Of a stretch of DNA of 64,000 nucleotides, positions 37,655 through 47,869 are shown piece after piece. Numbering within the stretch: the first letter of the stretch is position 1; the number at the start of each line of letters is the position of its first letter. Under the pieces are notes generated by a model. The model worked only from the letters and a program-made list of their open reading frames with translations, had not been told where the DNA came from and searched no databases. The DNA comes from an uncultured Thermoguttaceae bacterium. GTDB lineage: Bacteria > Planctomycetota > Planctomycetia > Pirellulales > Thermoguttaceae. Where the stretch lies: the NCBI GenBank assembly GCA_938084835.1, contig CALKER010000007.1, positions 310,001-374,000 on the forward strand. Direction: 5' to 3'. The position numbers and the translations under genes are program-made.

Positions 37655-39034
37655 ATGGACAACAAAAGTTCCGCGATCACACGTCGAAAATTTATCGACC
37701 GCACGGCGGAGGTAGCCGCTGCTATAAGTGTCCCCCAGCTTATTCCGTCCGGTGTCCTGGCTCAGCCGGGTCGCAAAGGGGCTAACGAAAGGTTGGGGGT
37801 AGGCTTTATCGGTATGGGTGGGCGGGGCATTGGACTGTACCATGAGATGCGATCCCTTTACGACAAGGGTGAGTGCCACACGGTCGCGGTATGCGATGTT
37901 GACGAATCCCGGTTGGAGAGGGCCGTAAAGACGCTCGGCACAAAGACCGCTTACCGGGACTACCGTTACGTGCTTCTGCGCAAGGATGTGGATGCCGTGG
38001 TAATTGCCACCCCCGATCATTGGCACGCTGTGCAATTCGTCCACGCAGCAGAATGCGGGAAACATATCTATTGCGAAAAACCAGCCTGCTGCACCATCGA
38101 AGAGGGCAAAGCGATGGTAGCCGCGGCGCGCAAGGCGGGCATTGCCAGTCAGATCGGTTCTCAGGGCCGCTCTCAGCCGGAAGCTTATCTGATGCACCGA
38201 TTCCTAGCCAACGGCGTGATCGGGAAGATCCATCATGTGGAATGCTTCCACTACCCCAGCCCGGAGGATACCTCCGCCACACCGGACAGCGATCCTCCAC
38301 CCGGACTGGATTGGGACCTGTGGTTAGGACCACTGCCGTGGCGGCCATACAATGCCCGCTATCTGCATGGGGTGTTTCGCTGGGTGTTGGAGAGCGGCGG
38401 AGGCCAGATCCGCGACCGTGGCGCCCATGTGATGAGCTGCGCCAAGTACTGGCTCGATGCCGACCATCAAGATCCAGTGTGGGTGGAAGCCACTGGGACT
38501 CCTCCCAAACAGGGCCTGTGGGACAGTGCTGTTCTCATGCACGTGACATACAAATTCGAAAATCCCGACTGGACGATGACCTGGACACAGATGCCGATGG
38601 AGGAAGTGCAAAGACGCTTCCCCGCAGAAGAACGTACCCCGGAAGAGCTGGCACAACCTGGAATCACAAAGATTGTTCGACCGGGTTACGGGGCGGTTTA
38701 CCACGGCCAACACGGCACCGCGATGCACTGGGGCGGAGATGGCGGCACCTGGGCGGAGCGCAAGGTCCGCCAATGGGTACCACCCCCCGGAGCTCGCGAT
38801 GTGTACAAAAGCCCCGGCCACTTCGAGGATTGGTTCCTCGGCATCCGAACCGGTAAAAAATGCATCATGGATGTGGAATACGGCGTGGGGGTGGCCCTCT
38901 TGTGCATCTTGGGCAACTTATCCTACATGCTGGGACGCCGACTTTATTGGGATTCCGCGAAAAAGGAAATCATTAGCGACGAGCAGGCTCAGCGCCTAGC
39001 AAGTCGGCCCCAGCGATGGCCCTATACCCTGTGA
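37655..39034 (+). CDS. Tat-exported Gfo/Idh/MocA family dehydrogenase
   Basis: 459 residues. The N-terminus has a twin-arginine signal (TRRKFIDRTAEVAAAISVPQ) and a mature protein starting after about residue 38. The Rossmann fold has VGFIGMGGRGIG and IATPDHWHAVQFVHAAECGK, followed by the canonical YCEKP with Lys, then GSQGRSQPEAYLMHRFL and FRWVLESGGGQIRDRGAHVM. Such secreted dehydrogenases are expanded in planctomycetes and act on extracytoplasmic sugars or carbohydrate acids. ATG 37655 has GAGGGG in front. Substrate is not known. Confidence 0.87.
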   Translation: MDNKSSAITRRKFIDRTAEVAAAISVPQLIPSGVLAQPGRKGANERLGVGFIGMGGRGIGLYHEMRSLYDKGECHTVAVCDVDESRLERAVKTLGTKTAYRDYRYVLLRKDVDAVVIATPDHWHAVQFVHAAECGKHIYCEKPACCTIEEGKAMVAAARKAGIASQIGSQGRSQPEAYLMHRFLANGVIGKIHHVECFHYPSPEDTSATPDSDPPPGLDWDLWLGPLPWRPYNARYLHGVFRWVLESGGGQIRDRGAHVMSCAKYWLDADHQDPVWVEATGTPPKQGLWDSAVLMHVTYKFENPDWTMTWTQMPMEEVQRRFPAEERTPEELAQPGITKIVRPGYGAVYHGQHGTAMHWGGDGGTWAERKVRQWVPPPGARDVYKSPGHFEDWFLGIRTGKKCIMDVEYGVGVALLCILGNLSYMLGRRLYWDSAKKEIISDEQAQRLASRPQRWPYTL

Positions 39035-39184
39035 ATCGCGCGGCAGGAGGGCCGGAGCACCTTAGCTTCCCTGGCCGCTCTGTAGCCGACAAAGCGACCT
39101 CCATCTGCCACGTCAAATGTGATCGAGCTTTTTGGACAAGTCAACAACCACCTTTTGACACAGTTCCGAGGAGGCACCGAAAAA

Positions 39185-39823
39185 ATGAATAATCTCACGG
39201 TGGAAAAGCTCCTTCAAGATTTGCGGAGTCCTCATCCGGAACAGAGGACAGCCGCCTGGTTAGCCGCGGGATCCTTAGGGGCTGAGGCCATCCCTGCCTT
39301 GGTGGAGCTCATACTCCAATCGGAGAGGGAGGTTACCGCGTTAAAGGATCAGGGCAAAACCAAAGAACTCGCCTACCCACTGGAAGTCGGGCGGGCGGCA
39401 AAACGCGCCGTGTGGAAAATCGTCCGTACTGTTGGGGCTCCAGGGACGGCAGCAGAGGCCAAAGCAGCTGTAGAGGAAGCACTTTTGCCTTACATCCGCC
39501 CCGGGTTACCCGATCAACTTCGCCGCGATGTGCTATGGATGCTTTCGGAGATCGGTACCGATCGCACCGTTCGCGAGATCGCCGAGCTTCCTAACATTCT
39601 GGAGGATACCGCCATTCGTGACGACGCGCGGGCCTGTGTGCAGCGGATTGGTACCGCTTACGCCATTAAAATCCTCCAACGTGGCTTAGAGGAAGCCCAG
39701 GACGATTTTCGCCTTGCCATTGCCGAATCGCTACGTGTTCTGGGTGTGGGTGTCGACGTCGAGCGATATCCGTCGCGCAAGTTAGTGCCGAAGCCGGAAC
39801 CAACCGGAGAGCGGGCCGGCTAA
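39185..39823 (+). CDS. HEAT-repeat domain protein
   Basis: 212 residues built from alpha-helical repeats (HPEQRTAAWLAAGSLGAEAIPALVE, LRRDVLWMLSEIGTDRTVREIAE, IRDDARACVQRIGTAYAIKIL). They match HEAT/PBS-lyase repeats, which serve as protein-binding scaffolds. There is no signal peptide. ATG 39185 has GAGGAGG 10 bases upstream; a GTG at 39119 is in frame. A strong terminator follows 175 bases later. It lies 150 bp after the secreted dehydrogenase and may be co-transcribed with it. Function unknown. Confidence 0.75.
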   Translation: MNNLTVEKLLQDLRSPHPEQRTAAWLAAGSLGAEAIPALVELILQSEREVTALKDQGKTKELAYPLEVGRAAKRAVWKIVRTVGAPGTAAEAKAAVEEALLPYIRPGLPDQLRRDVLWMLSEIGTDRTVREIAELPNILEDTAIRDDARACVQRIGTAYAIKILQRGLEEAQDDFRLAIAESLRVLGVGVDVERYPSRKLVPKPEPTGERAG

Positions 39824-40387
39824 AGCCTTCAAAGGCTGCAATAACCCCGCTTTTGACATCTATTAACAGTCCTTTCGGCGTGACTGTCCGGCAGGCTTTG
39901 GTTTGACGGCCACTAACCCCCCCGGCCGGGCGGCCGCGCTTGACAGGTTGTCCTCAGCACTTCTGCCGATACTTTTGCGCAAATCGGCAAAATCAACACC
40001 GGTCGAACGACCGGTTTTTTTGTGCGCTCCCACACGGGAGCGAACGTGCGGGCCATCCCGAAAAGAGTAAACTTAAGGCTTTTTTCGACAAGTCGTTTAC
40101 AAACCGGAGGCCAGGCGGACGGAATTTTTTTGACCTCGTTTTAAGTGGAGTTACATTTATCAGAGGGGTTCTTGCATCCCAAATGCTTCAGGGGGCGGCC
40201 ACCAGTTGGACCGTTCCAGCCTGAGTGTGGCCTCGGCGTTGGGAATTGTCCCCCTCGACGTTTCTGTACTGGGCCACTTGGCCACAGGCTGGTCGCCCGG
40301 ACGCGGATTCGCCAGAGGCGCCGAAGGCCAATGGAGAGCAGTTTATCCCACAGGCGCGGGTTTGCCGGCAAAAAATTTCGATCACCC
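39824..40387. other. intergenic region before the S41 protease
   Basis: About 560 bases; it holds the terminator below and no supported gene. The frame before 40388 is open but lacks family similarity. Confidence 0.4.
39998..40021 (+). terminator. rho-independent terminator
   Basis: A 7-bp stem (ACCGGTC with GACCGGT) with a GAAC loop is followed directly by seven T residues. It would end transcription from the HEAT-protein gene. Confidence 0.85.
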
Positions 40388-42127
40388 ATGAGCATCGCAT
40401 CGTTGACGCGCAAAGTGGGGTTTGCGAGCCTCATCATTACCGTGGGCTTTGCTGTTGGCCCATGGGCCCATTCGCAGATTCGGCTTCCCCTGCCAGCGCT
40501 TGAGGCCCCGGCGGTCCGGCTGCCCACCCCAGACCTACCGCTGGTCGGGCCGGTTAGTTTACCGCTTGAATACCTCCGTCGGGGACAGGAACTGGAAAAG
40601 GAAGGCCGGTGGGCCGATGCGGTTGTTTTCTATGAAGAGGCTTTGCGGCGTTATCCCCGCGACCGCGAGCTTTTCCAACGTTACCAACACTCGCGGCTTC
40701 GTGCGGATGTGGCACGCCGCCTCCGCGACGCAAGCTACCTATCGCTTTTGGAATACTCCCGACTTCCCCAGGCCACCGAAGCGCTCCATGAAACCGTGCT
40801 CAAAATACAGGTGCATTACGTGGAACCTATCTCTTGGAGCCAACTGGTACAGGCAACGCTCCGGGAGGCTGGCTATAGTTTGAGCGAACCGCGGTATTGG
40901 ACACGTTCTGGTCGGACATTCTCCGCTGAAAAATGGACGGCTGTGGTGACCCAGTGGGAACAGCTGGCCCGAGTGCGAGCCCCAGCCGACAGGTTTCAGG
41001 CAACCGCAGTTTTCGCCGAAGCCGCCCGGCTTGCAGAAAGCAGAACAGGACTTCCCGCCGAGACTGTATTGATCGAATTCATTTGTACACTAAGTAATCT
41101 TTTGGATATCTATTCTTGCTATTTGACACCTCAACAACTCAAGGAAATCCTCTCGCAAATCGAGGGGAACTTTGTAGGTTTGGGGGTCGAGCTCAAAGGA
41201 GAGGATGGAGCCCTTAGCATCGTCCGCGTCATTCCCGGCAGCCCGGCAGAAGCCGCAGGTCTCAGGCCCGGCGATCGGATCACGGCAGTAGGAGAAAAAC
41301 TCCTGGCAGACTTACCCGTGGAGACCGCTGCTGATCTCCTTCAGGGGCCGGAAGGGTCCCTGGTGTGCATCACCGTAGTCTCCCCGGGACAATCCCCACG
41401 GCAGTTATGGGTGCGGCGTGCCCACGTGGACGTGCCCAGTGTCGAAGGAGCCCGGATCGTAGATCCAGAGGCCGGGGTAGGATATCTTCGGATCACCGCC
41501 TTCCAAAAGACCACGCCTAAGGAATTGGATGCGGCTTTGTGGTCCCTCTTTTACCAAGGGATGCGCAGCGTTGTTGTGGACCTCCGCGGCAATCCGGGGG
41601 GACTTCTGGGCAGCGCCGTCGAAGCGGCTGACCGCTTCCTCGAACGCGGGGTAATTGTGTACACCCGCGGGCGAAATGTGGTTGAGGACTGTACCTACGT
41701 AGCTCACGAAGCAGGCACCTGGCGCATGCCGTTGGTGGTGATGATCGACGGACAAAGTGCCAGCGCTGCAGAAATCTTCGCCGCCGCCATTCGCGATCAT
41801 CGCCGCGGAACTTTAGTGGGGACACCCTCCTACGGCAAAGGTTCCGTTCAGGGGATCTTCCCGCTGAATGCTCAGCGAGGCGGCCTCCGCTTGACTACCT
41901 CCCGGTTTTACTCTCCAGCAGGACATCCGTTTACGTTGGAAGGAGTTGTGCCGGACGTACTTTTGCACCAGGCCGCTCGTCCTATTAGTTTCGGAGCCGA
42001 TCAACAGTCCACCTCCGAGGACTATGCGCTCAGCGTGGCCATCCAAAAAGCCCGCGAGCTTACAACCTCCGGGCCTCAGCATGCGGCCAAGGAATCCCCG
42101 GCGCAGGCCGGCCAAACGGTGCGCTAA
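40388..42127 (+). CDS. CtpA-type S41 carboxy-terminal protease with TPR and PDZ domains
   Basis: 579 residues. A signal peptide (VGFASLIITVGFAVGPWAHS) is followed by a TPR-like segment (about 60-100) and the S41 N-terminal helical region. A PDZ domain (about 262-330; GLGVELKGEDG, GSPAEAAGLRPGDRI) precedes the catalytic domain, which has DLRGNPGGLL, the catalytic Ser S459 in GQSASAAEIFAAA and the Lys K484 in SYGKGSVQG. These make the Ser-Lys dyad of C-terminal processing proteases. The start is taken as ATG 40388 from the signal peptide; ATG 40331, with AAGG just upstream, would extend it by 19 residues. It acts in the periplasm on envelope proteins. Confidence 0.88.
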   Translation: MSIASLTRKVGFASLIITVGFAVGPWAHSQIRLPLPALEAPAVRLPTPDLPLVGPVSLPLEYLRRGQELEKEGRWADAVVFYEEALRRYPRDRELFQRYQHSRLRADVARRLRDASYLSLLEYSRLPQATEALHETVLKIQVHYVEPISWSQLVQATLREAGYSLSEPRYWTRSGRTFSAEKWTAVVTQWEQLARVRAPADRFQATAVFAEAARLAESRTGLPAETVLIEFICTLSNLLDIYSCYLTPQQLKEILSQIEGNFVGLGVELKGEDGALSIVRVIPGSPAEAAGLRPGDRITAVGEKLLADLPVETAADLLQGPEGSLVCITVVSPGQSPRQLWVRRAHVDVPSVEGARIVDPEAGVGYLRITAFQKTTPKELDAALWSLFYQGMRSVVVDLRGNPGGLLGSAVEAADRFLERGVIVYTRGRNVVEDCTYVAHEAGTWRMPLVVMIDGQSASAAEIFAAAIRDHRRGTLVGTPSYGKGSVQGIFPLNAQRGGLRLTTSRFYSPAGHPFTLEGVVPDVLLHQAARPISFGADQQSTSEDYALSVAIQKARELTTSGPQHAAKESPAQAGQTVR

Positions 42128-42418
42128 AAGCCCCCATCCTGCAGAAGCCAAGTTGGTCCAGTCACGGCGACTTTATTGACGAAACACCTACCTCTAAAAA
42201 CTAGAACAGGCCATCTGACCGATCGATAAGATCAAGGGCAGAACCCCACAGAAGTTCCTCCGGCCCCACGGCCCGCGGATCGACCCGGAAGGATTGGATA
42301 CAAATCTCGCGGAGCGGGTAATTGAGGCCCCCCCGATGACAACTTTGAGAAACGTTGTCGTCAACCTACTACCAACCGCGCCGTAGGGCTGGCGCACCCC
42401 TTCGCGGACCATGCCGAA

Positions 42419-43663
42419 TTAACCCTGCTCGAGCTGGCAAAAAGCGATACCCTCAATTTCCACCAATAGTTCGGGCCGGCACACATCGGCCACTGCATAG
42501 ACGGTAGGCACTTCGCCCAAACGTTTCTCGCACACTTCCCGAACGGCCGGATAGTCTTCTTTTCGCTTCACATACACGCGAGCAATCGCCAGGCCTTCCA
42601 AGGTAGTCCCCAAACCCGGCATGCCGTGCCGAGCAAGATTGTACTTGGAGATTAACGCTTCAATGTTGTCAAGCGTCTGATGAGTCTGCCCCGCAACATC
42701 GCCGATAAACTGTGTCTCCTCATTGGTGATGCTGGCCGTGCCGGAAATAAGAATTGTGGCAAATCGTCCACATGAAAGCGCCATGGCACGACAGAATTTC
42801 GGACTTTTCAAGCCGTAGCAGGGCGAGTAATCGAAAGCGGAGCGCTGAAGGGGATTCTCCAAAGGCATGGCCAGAATATCGTCGCGCGCCGTATCCAGGG
42901 CAATACAGCTCATCACGATATCCCGACCCTCTGCCCCAATGCCGGTGCTGGCAGGGTAGACCACAGTGTCGAATCCTGCCGGCCGCCGGGCAGGCCGAAA
43001 ACAAATATTCTGATAAAAATCCGACCGAGCCCGATTCATCTCCATATACCTCTGTACATCACCCTCCATGCCCACGATATCGCCCAAATACAACCAGGTA
43101 CGAATCACATGCTCGTAAGACACCCCAGCTTTTTGGAGCATGGCCGCCATCTGTTGGAAGGCACTTAAAGTGCGGTCGTACACAGCCGAAGAATCAGTGG
43201 CAGGCCTGACATGCGCGCAGTGGACCCAGGTGACCCCCGAGTGCTCTACCACGACCAGATGCTCACTAAGCCGCAGAATCCGTACCCCATCGTGGCGTCG
43301 CCCTACACCAAGGGCCTCGATCGACAGCAGCTTATCCTCGCAGGGCGGCTGAAAAACGTAGGTAGTGGCGGGAAGCTCCGGCCCGTAAAAATCCCGGATG
43401 ATCTCCCTTGCTTCTTCCAAATAATGGGGCCCCGGCAAAAAGACGGATTGGCTGACAATCGCTCCGCGAACACCCTGATCTTCCGTCAACTGCTTGATCG
43501 TCGCCAGGGCGTCGGCAGCCTGGGCGGCCAGCGTTCCCCCTCGACGCGGAACCGCAGCAGCAAACACATGCCGAACATCATTGAGCTCCACTACCGAATA
43601 GCCGACCCCATCGGAACAGACTTTCCGGCACCACTGAAGCGAACCAGGGAGGGACGAAGCCAT
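42419..43663 (-). CDS. two-domain Rid (YjgF/UK114) family protein, chorismatase-like architecture
   Basis: 414 residues. The C-terminal half carries a Rid-type trimer fold (ILISGTASITNEETQFIGDV, QTHQTLDNIEALI, CRPELLVEIEGIAF) and the N-terminal half is a second, diverged copy (ALATIKQLTEDQGV, TYVFQPPCEDKLLSIEA). Tandem Rid-fold proteins of about 350-420 residues include the FkbO/Hyg5/XanB2 chorismatases, and the ISGTASI element fits that group. However, the catalytic residues cannot be confirmed from the sequence alone. AAAGGG lies about 10 bases before ATG 43663. The upstream and downstream genes give no pathway hint. Confidence 0.65.
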   Translation of the reverse strand: MASSLPGSLQWCRKVCSDGVGYSVVELNDVRHVFAAAVPRRGGTLAAQAADALATIKQLTEDQGVRGAIVSQSVFLPGPHYLEEAREIIRDFYGPELPATTYVFQPPCEDKLLSIEALGVGRRHDGVRILRLSEHLVVVEHSGVTWVHCAHVRPATDSSAVYDRTLSAFQQMAAMLQKAGVSYEHVIRTWLYLGDIVGMEGDVQRYMEMNRARSDFYQNICFRPARRPAGFDTVVYPASTGIGAEGRDIVMSCIALDTARDDILAMPLENPLQRSAFDYSPCYGLKSPKFCRAMALSCGRFATILISGTASITNEETQFIGDVAGQTHQTLDNIEALISKYNLARHGMPGLGTTLEGLAIARVYVKRKEDYPAVREVCEKRLGEVPTVYAVADVCRPELLVEIEGIAFCQLEQG

Positions 43664-44353
43664 GGAAGAAAACCCTTTCTGCCTGGAATCATTCCGCGTC
43701 GGGTTGACGGCCCTCAATCTGCCTGCCCAAAATGCGACACCACTCCTGACAGCTTTACCCGTAAGGATAGCCTTTGTAAGCTCTTAAAACAAACACTCAC
43801 GATTCAGCCACTATGATTACCGTTTTACTTAGAAAACTCCGGATTTGGTAGTCTTCCGCTCCTTGAGACCGCGAGTTCGTTTTTGGCTCGACTCTCTCCA
43901 ATTCCCCCCGATCCGGTGAGCGATGTCCAACAGGTGACGCCCCTACCGCGGAAGACACCGGTGTCCCGGTTTACGCCGCCATCGTTCCAGGGGCTATGCG
44001 CTTCTAAGGCCACATCCAAAAGACCCAATTCCTTCATGGGAGTTGTCGACAGCACAAGACACATCTCAAGCCCCGCACACTCAAACGACTACCTCACTTG
44101 TTATTCCCGGCTTATTCCTGGCCTAAACGTCCCAAGCTATTGACACCCGAAAATTTCGCCGAGAAACTACCACTGACCTTGGAAGCTTCGGAACGCGGCA
44201 TAACCAGGAGGTCATCAGTCGCAGTTTTCGTCCACGGTTTCTGGCCTATCGCGTTAAGCGAAGGTGGGGCCTGCGCGTGCCTTAACATATCTGCCGCCGG
44301 TTGCCGACTCTTAGCAGGCTGGTGGCACTCAATCTCGTAAAAAGGATTTCACG
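43664..44353. other. intergenic region
   Basis: 690 bases, divergent between the Rid gene and the sugar-related gene. No coding region or clear element is seen. Confidence 0.4.
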
Positions 44354-46507
44354 ATGAAGGAACGATCAATTTGGCGGGCTCTGATGTGGATGGCTTTTGC
44401 GCTACAGGCTTGTTCCTGTCTGTTAGCTTCAGGACGTCAAGACAACGCTTCGTTTCCCACAGGCGAGCACGAAGACGGCGGGGGAACAATCACTCAAAGA
44501 CTGTTCTCCGAAGGTCCGGAAAGCTACCAGGGGATCCCTTACTTTTGGACCGCTCGGTTCTCCCTCCATTTAACCATCCCAACAAGGCCGAAGTCAAGTC
44601 ACCGACTAGAGTTTCTTTGGGGATCTAAGAACGACCGCCGTGAGGCCAAAGTAGAGGTTAACGGAATTTTAGTGCTCATGTCTGCCGGTGGTTACGACGG
44701 TTTCCGATGGCAGGAGGTGACCTTACCACCGTCGGTTGCGGGGAAGCAGTACGAGGTGAAAGTTTCCGCTGGTCCGGGGAATGCGGCATTTTTGGCGGGT
44801 GTGCGCCTGAGGGATCTACAACGTGCCGGGGTTTCACCTCCGCCCACTGAGGTAACTGACCCGTTGGCAATCAATGTCAAGGTGCTCCCACCGGGAGACT
44901 CCACCGTCTTTGCCACATGGAAAGCGTTCTGGGGGCGTCCCAGCGGGCGGAAAGTTCTTGGCTCATCAGAAGACCAGGCTGGAGAAGAGCTCTTTTACCG
45001 GGCGGAACATCATGCCCGTCAGGCCCACGAACAATTTTTCCGCTGTCGGAAATACTTGGAGGGCTGGCTGCGGCACGCCGATCCCCGCACCGGGCTGATC
45101 CCCGAAAATCTCCGTCCTCAGGGTGCCACATGGACACCGGAAAATGCAGCAGCGGACAACTATCCTTTCTTGGTCCTCAGCGCCGCGTTGGTAGCACCCG
45201 AGTTATTCCAGGGTCCGCTTCGGGCGATGCTTGATACCGAGCGGAAGTTGACTAGCCGTCTGGATCGCCTGCCCGATGCTTGGTCGCTCACGCAGCAAAC
45301 GTTCCTGCGGAAGGAGCTCGACCTGGAACGACTCCTCTTTGGGGCGTCCGAGTACGTCAAGGACGGCCTGCTGCCACTGACCGAGTGGTTGGGGCCCAGC
45401 CCGTGGTCGGAACGCTTGATTGAGATCCTCGATGACATCTGGAAGCATGCCCCGGTGGAGACACCTTTCGGTCCAATCCCCTCCACTAACGTAGAGGTAA
45501 ACGGTGAGCAGTTGCAAACCCTTTGCCGCATCTACTGGATGACCGGCGAGCCAAAGTACCTGGAATGGGCCATGCGCCTCGGAGACTTTTACCTTCTCGG
45601 GGACCGGCATCCCACGCGACATTTCCCACGTCTCCGGCTTCGAGACCACGGGTGCGAAATTGTCTCCGGACTGTCGGAGCTTTACGTGGCAGTACACTTT
45701 GCTGCTCCAGATAAGAAGCCACGCTACCGCGAGGCTATTTATGCTATGTTTGATCGGATCTTGGAGGTAGGCCGAGATGAGCGCGGGATGCTTTACAACT
45801 GGATTAATCCCATCACCGGCGAACACGATCCCGGGATTTGCGACACGTGGGGGTACATCTATAACGGCATCTATGCTGTGTGGATGATGGACGGACACCA
45901 GCCTTACAGGCACGCTGTTCGCCAGGTTCTGTCGCGACTTCCCCGGCTTGTGGACTACCATTGGGGTGTTGCCGATGAATATGCTGATTCGATTGAGGGG
46001 GCACTGAATCTTTTCAACCGCGAGCCAGTCCCGGAGGCAGCCGCCTGGATCGACAGTGAAATCCACGACATGTGGCGGCCCCAAGAGGATTCCGGCATCA
46101 TTGAAGGATGGCACGGCGACGGAAATGTAGCCCGGACCGCCATCATGTACGCCCTATGGAAGACTCAGGGAGTCACCCTGCAACCCTGGCGCGAAGACCT
46201 TCTGGTGGGAGCCGTCCAAAAGGACGGAAGACTGTACCTGGTGCTGAGTGCCGGCGAAAATCCCTGGACAGGCCGTGTGTGTTTTGACCGGCCCCGGCAT
46301 ATCGAGCAGATGCGCCTGCCTATCGATTACCCACGGATCAATCAATTCCCAGAATGGTTTGTAGCCCGCGCCGACCGAAAATATATTGTGCGCCAATTGG
46401 ACCGGGGCTCATCCTCCGTTTACCTGGGCCACACACTTCAAGCGGGCCTGACGGTCACCATCCCCGCCGGTTGTGAAATCCGCTGGATCATCGAGGAAGC
46501 CCACTAA
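44354..46507 (+). CDS. exported alpha/alpha-barrel glycoside hydrolase-like protein
   Basis: 717 residues. The N-terminus is a signal with a possible lipobox (ALQACSCLL, Cys near 20). About 60-155 is a carbohydrate-binding-like beta domain (RLEFLWGSKNDRREAKVEVN). Residues about 220-590 are helical with the repeating pattern of (alpha/alpha)6 toroid enzymes: YFLLGDRHPTRH-type turns, LSELYVAVHFAAPD and the aromatic motif MLYNWINPITGEHDPG followed by CDTWGYIYNGIYAVWMMDG. A C-terminal beta domain follows. The fold is shared by unsaturated glucuronyl hydrolases and arabinofuranosidases; I cannot assign a family. AAGGA precedes the ATG. The adjacent aldose epimerase fits a sugar-degrading role. Confidence 0.6.
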   Translation: MKERSIWRALMWMAFALQACSCLLASGRQDNASFPTGEHEDGGGTITQRLFSEGPESYQGIPYFWTARFSLHLTIPTRPKSSHRLEFLWGSKNDRREAKVEVNGILVLMSAGGYDGFRWQEVTLPPSVAGKQYEVKVSAGPGNAAFLAGVRLRDLQRAGVSPPPTEVTDPLAINVKVLPPGDSTVFATWKAFWGRPSGRKVLGSSEDQAGEELFYRAEHHARQAHEQFFRCRKYLEGWLRHADPRTGLIPENLRPQGATWTPENAAADNYPFLVLSAALVAPELFQGPLRAMLDTERKLTSRLDRLPDAWSLTQQTFLRKELDLERLLFGASEYVKDGLLPLTEWLGPSPWSERLIEILDDIWKHAPVETPFGPIPSTNVEVNGEQLQTLCRIYWMTGEPKYLEWAMRLGDFYLLGDRHPTRHFPRLRLRDHGCEIVSGLSELYVAVHFAAPDKKPRYREAIYAMFDRILEVGRDERGMLYNWINPITGEHDPGICDTWGYIYNGIYAVWMMDGHQPYRHAVRQVLSRLPRLVDYHWGVADEYADSIEGALNLFNREPVPEAAAWIDSEIHDMWRPQEDSGIIEGWHGDGNVARTAIMYALWKTQGVTLQPWREDLLVGAVQKDGRLYLVLSAGENPWTGRVCFDRPRHIEQMRLPIDYPRINQFPEWFVARADRKYIVRQLDRGSSSVYLGHTLQAGLTVTIPAGCEIRWIIEEAH

Positions 46508-46678
46508 CGGCAAGGCAAGAGGGTCGGCAGTCGCTCCGTAAAGCTTGGGCGTAACACCCCCTAGACAACCGGTAGCGAAGGCATTCTCGGCGGCAGTGGC
46601 GATTAGCCGCTTCGGGGGCGAAATCCTCGCGGGAACTCTCCTTGGGACCAGCGGGCCTCCGCAACGACCCCCGGTGCC

Positions 46679-47869
46679 TTACTTCTCCACCCAGAACTTA
46701 TGGATCGTCACCTCATGGTAAGTCTCTCCGGGACGAAGCACGGTGGAAGGATACTCCGGGCGATTAGGGGAATCGGGGAAATGTTGGGTTTCTAGGCAAA
46801 AGCCGTAATGCCTCAGGCAAGGCTTGCCCGCCACCTGTAAGGACCCGTCGAGGAAGTTACCGCTATAGAACTGTACCCCCGGTTGGGTAGTGTGGATTTC
46901 CATAACCCGCCCGGTGGTAGGCTCACTGACTCGCGCGCAGAGGGACAGTTCCCCCGGCTTACTCTTGTTGAGCACATAGCAGTGGTCGTAACCCCTGCCC
47001 GAAACCTGAGCAATTCGGGACCCTATCGTCTGGGGCGTGCGAAAATCCATCGGCGTGCCTTCCACCGGTGCAAGGGGTCCCAACGGAATTAATTCGTCGT
47101 CCACCGGCAGATAATGATCGGCATTCAGGTACAGCACATGGCCAAGGACATCCCCCGAGCCAGCGCCAGCAAGGTTCCAGTAAGCGTGGTTGGTGAGGTT
47201 CACGTGGGTGGGCCGATCGGTGGTAGCGCGATATTCCATCCACAATTCATCGCCAGCCGTCACTCGATACACGACCTCGACCTGCAGTGTGCCGGGATAT
47301 CCTTCCTCCCCATGAGGACTAGTCCGCCGTAACTTCACACCCACCCAATTGTCGCCCTGAATTGCCTCGGCATCCCACACGTACTTATCAAACCCCTTTC
47401 GTCCCCCGTGGAGATGATTTCGGCCGTTGTTGGCAGCAAGATGATATTCCACTCCGTCCAGCACAAATCGTGCCCGGGCTATACGGTTGGCGTACCGACC
47501 TACCAGCGATCCAAAGTAAGGATGTCCCTTGAGATAAGCTTCCAACGTGTCCAAATAAAGCGTGATCGGGGTAAGCTTTCCCTCGCGATCCGGCATCTCT
47601 ACCGTGATCAAAGTGGCACCGTAGGTCCAGATCCGCGCGCGGATACCGCCAGGGTTCTCCAGCAAGTACTCGTCAACGGTCGGGCCTTCCGGTAACTTTC
47701 CAATAGCGCGTTTGTCCAATTTCATCAACTTCTGCTCCTGAAATCCTTGCCCGGCGGCCGGAATCGTCCCAACCGCTAGCACCACACCCGCAAGCAGCCC
47801 TACAACCAGCCCCCACTGATCCTGCCTCACGCGGAACCAAGCTTTGGCCGCCAGCTTCGTCTCCCTCAT
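46679..47869 (-). CDS. galM: aldose 1-epimerase (mutarotase), exported form
   Basis: 396 residues. The N-terminus is a signal anchor (WGLVVGLLAGVVLAVGTIP). The mature enzyme has the galactose mutarotase motifs: GSLVGRYANRIARARF, NHLHGGRKGFDKYVWDA, HVNLTNHAYWNLAG and CLETQHFPDSPN, giving the catalytic His and Glu of the family. It interconverts alpha and beta anomers of aldoses. An export signal on GalM is common in planctomycetes and other sugar degraders and is unlike the E. coli enzyme. GGAGA precedes the ATG. It is convergent with the upstream hydrolase-like gene. Confidence 0.92.
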   Translation of the reverse strand: MRETKLAAKAWFRVRQDQWGLVVGLLAGVVLAVGTIPAAGQGFQEQKLMKLDKRAIGKLPEGPTVDEYLLENPGGIRARIWTYGATLITVEMPDREGKLTPITLYLDTLEAYLKGHPYFGSLVGRYANRIARARFVLDGVEYHLAANNGRNHLHGGRKGFDKYVWDAEAIQGDNWVGVKLRRTSPHGEEGYPGTLQVEVVYRVTAGDELWMEYRATTDRPTHVNLTNHAYWNLAGAGSGDVLGHVLYLNADHYLPVDDELIPLGPLAPVEGTPMDFRTPQTIGSRIAQVSGRGYDHCYVLNKSKPGELSLCARVSEPTTGRVMEIHTTQPGVQFYSGNFLDGSLQVAGKPCLRHYGFCLETQHFPDSPNRPEYPSTVLRPGETYHEVTIHKFWVEK

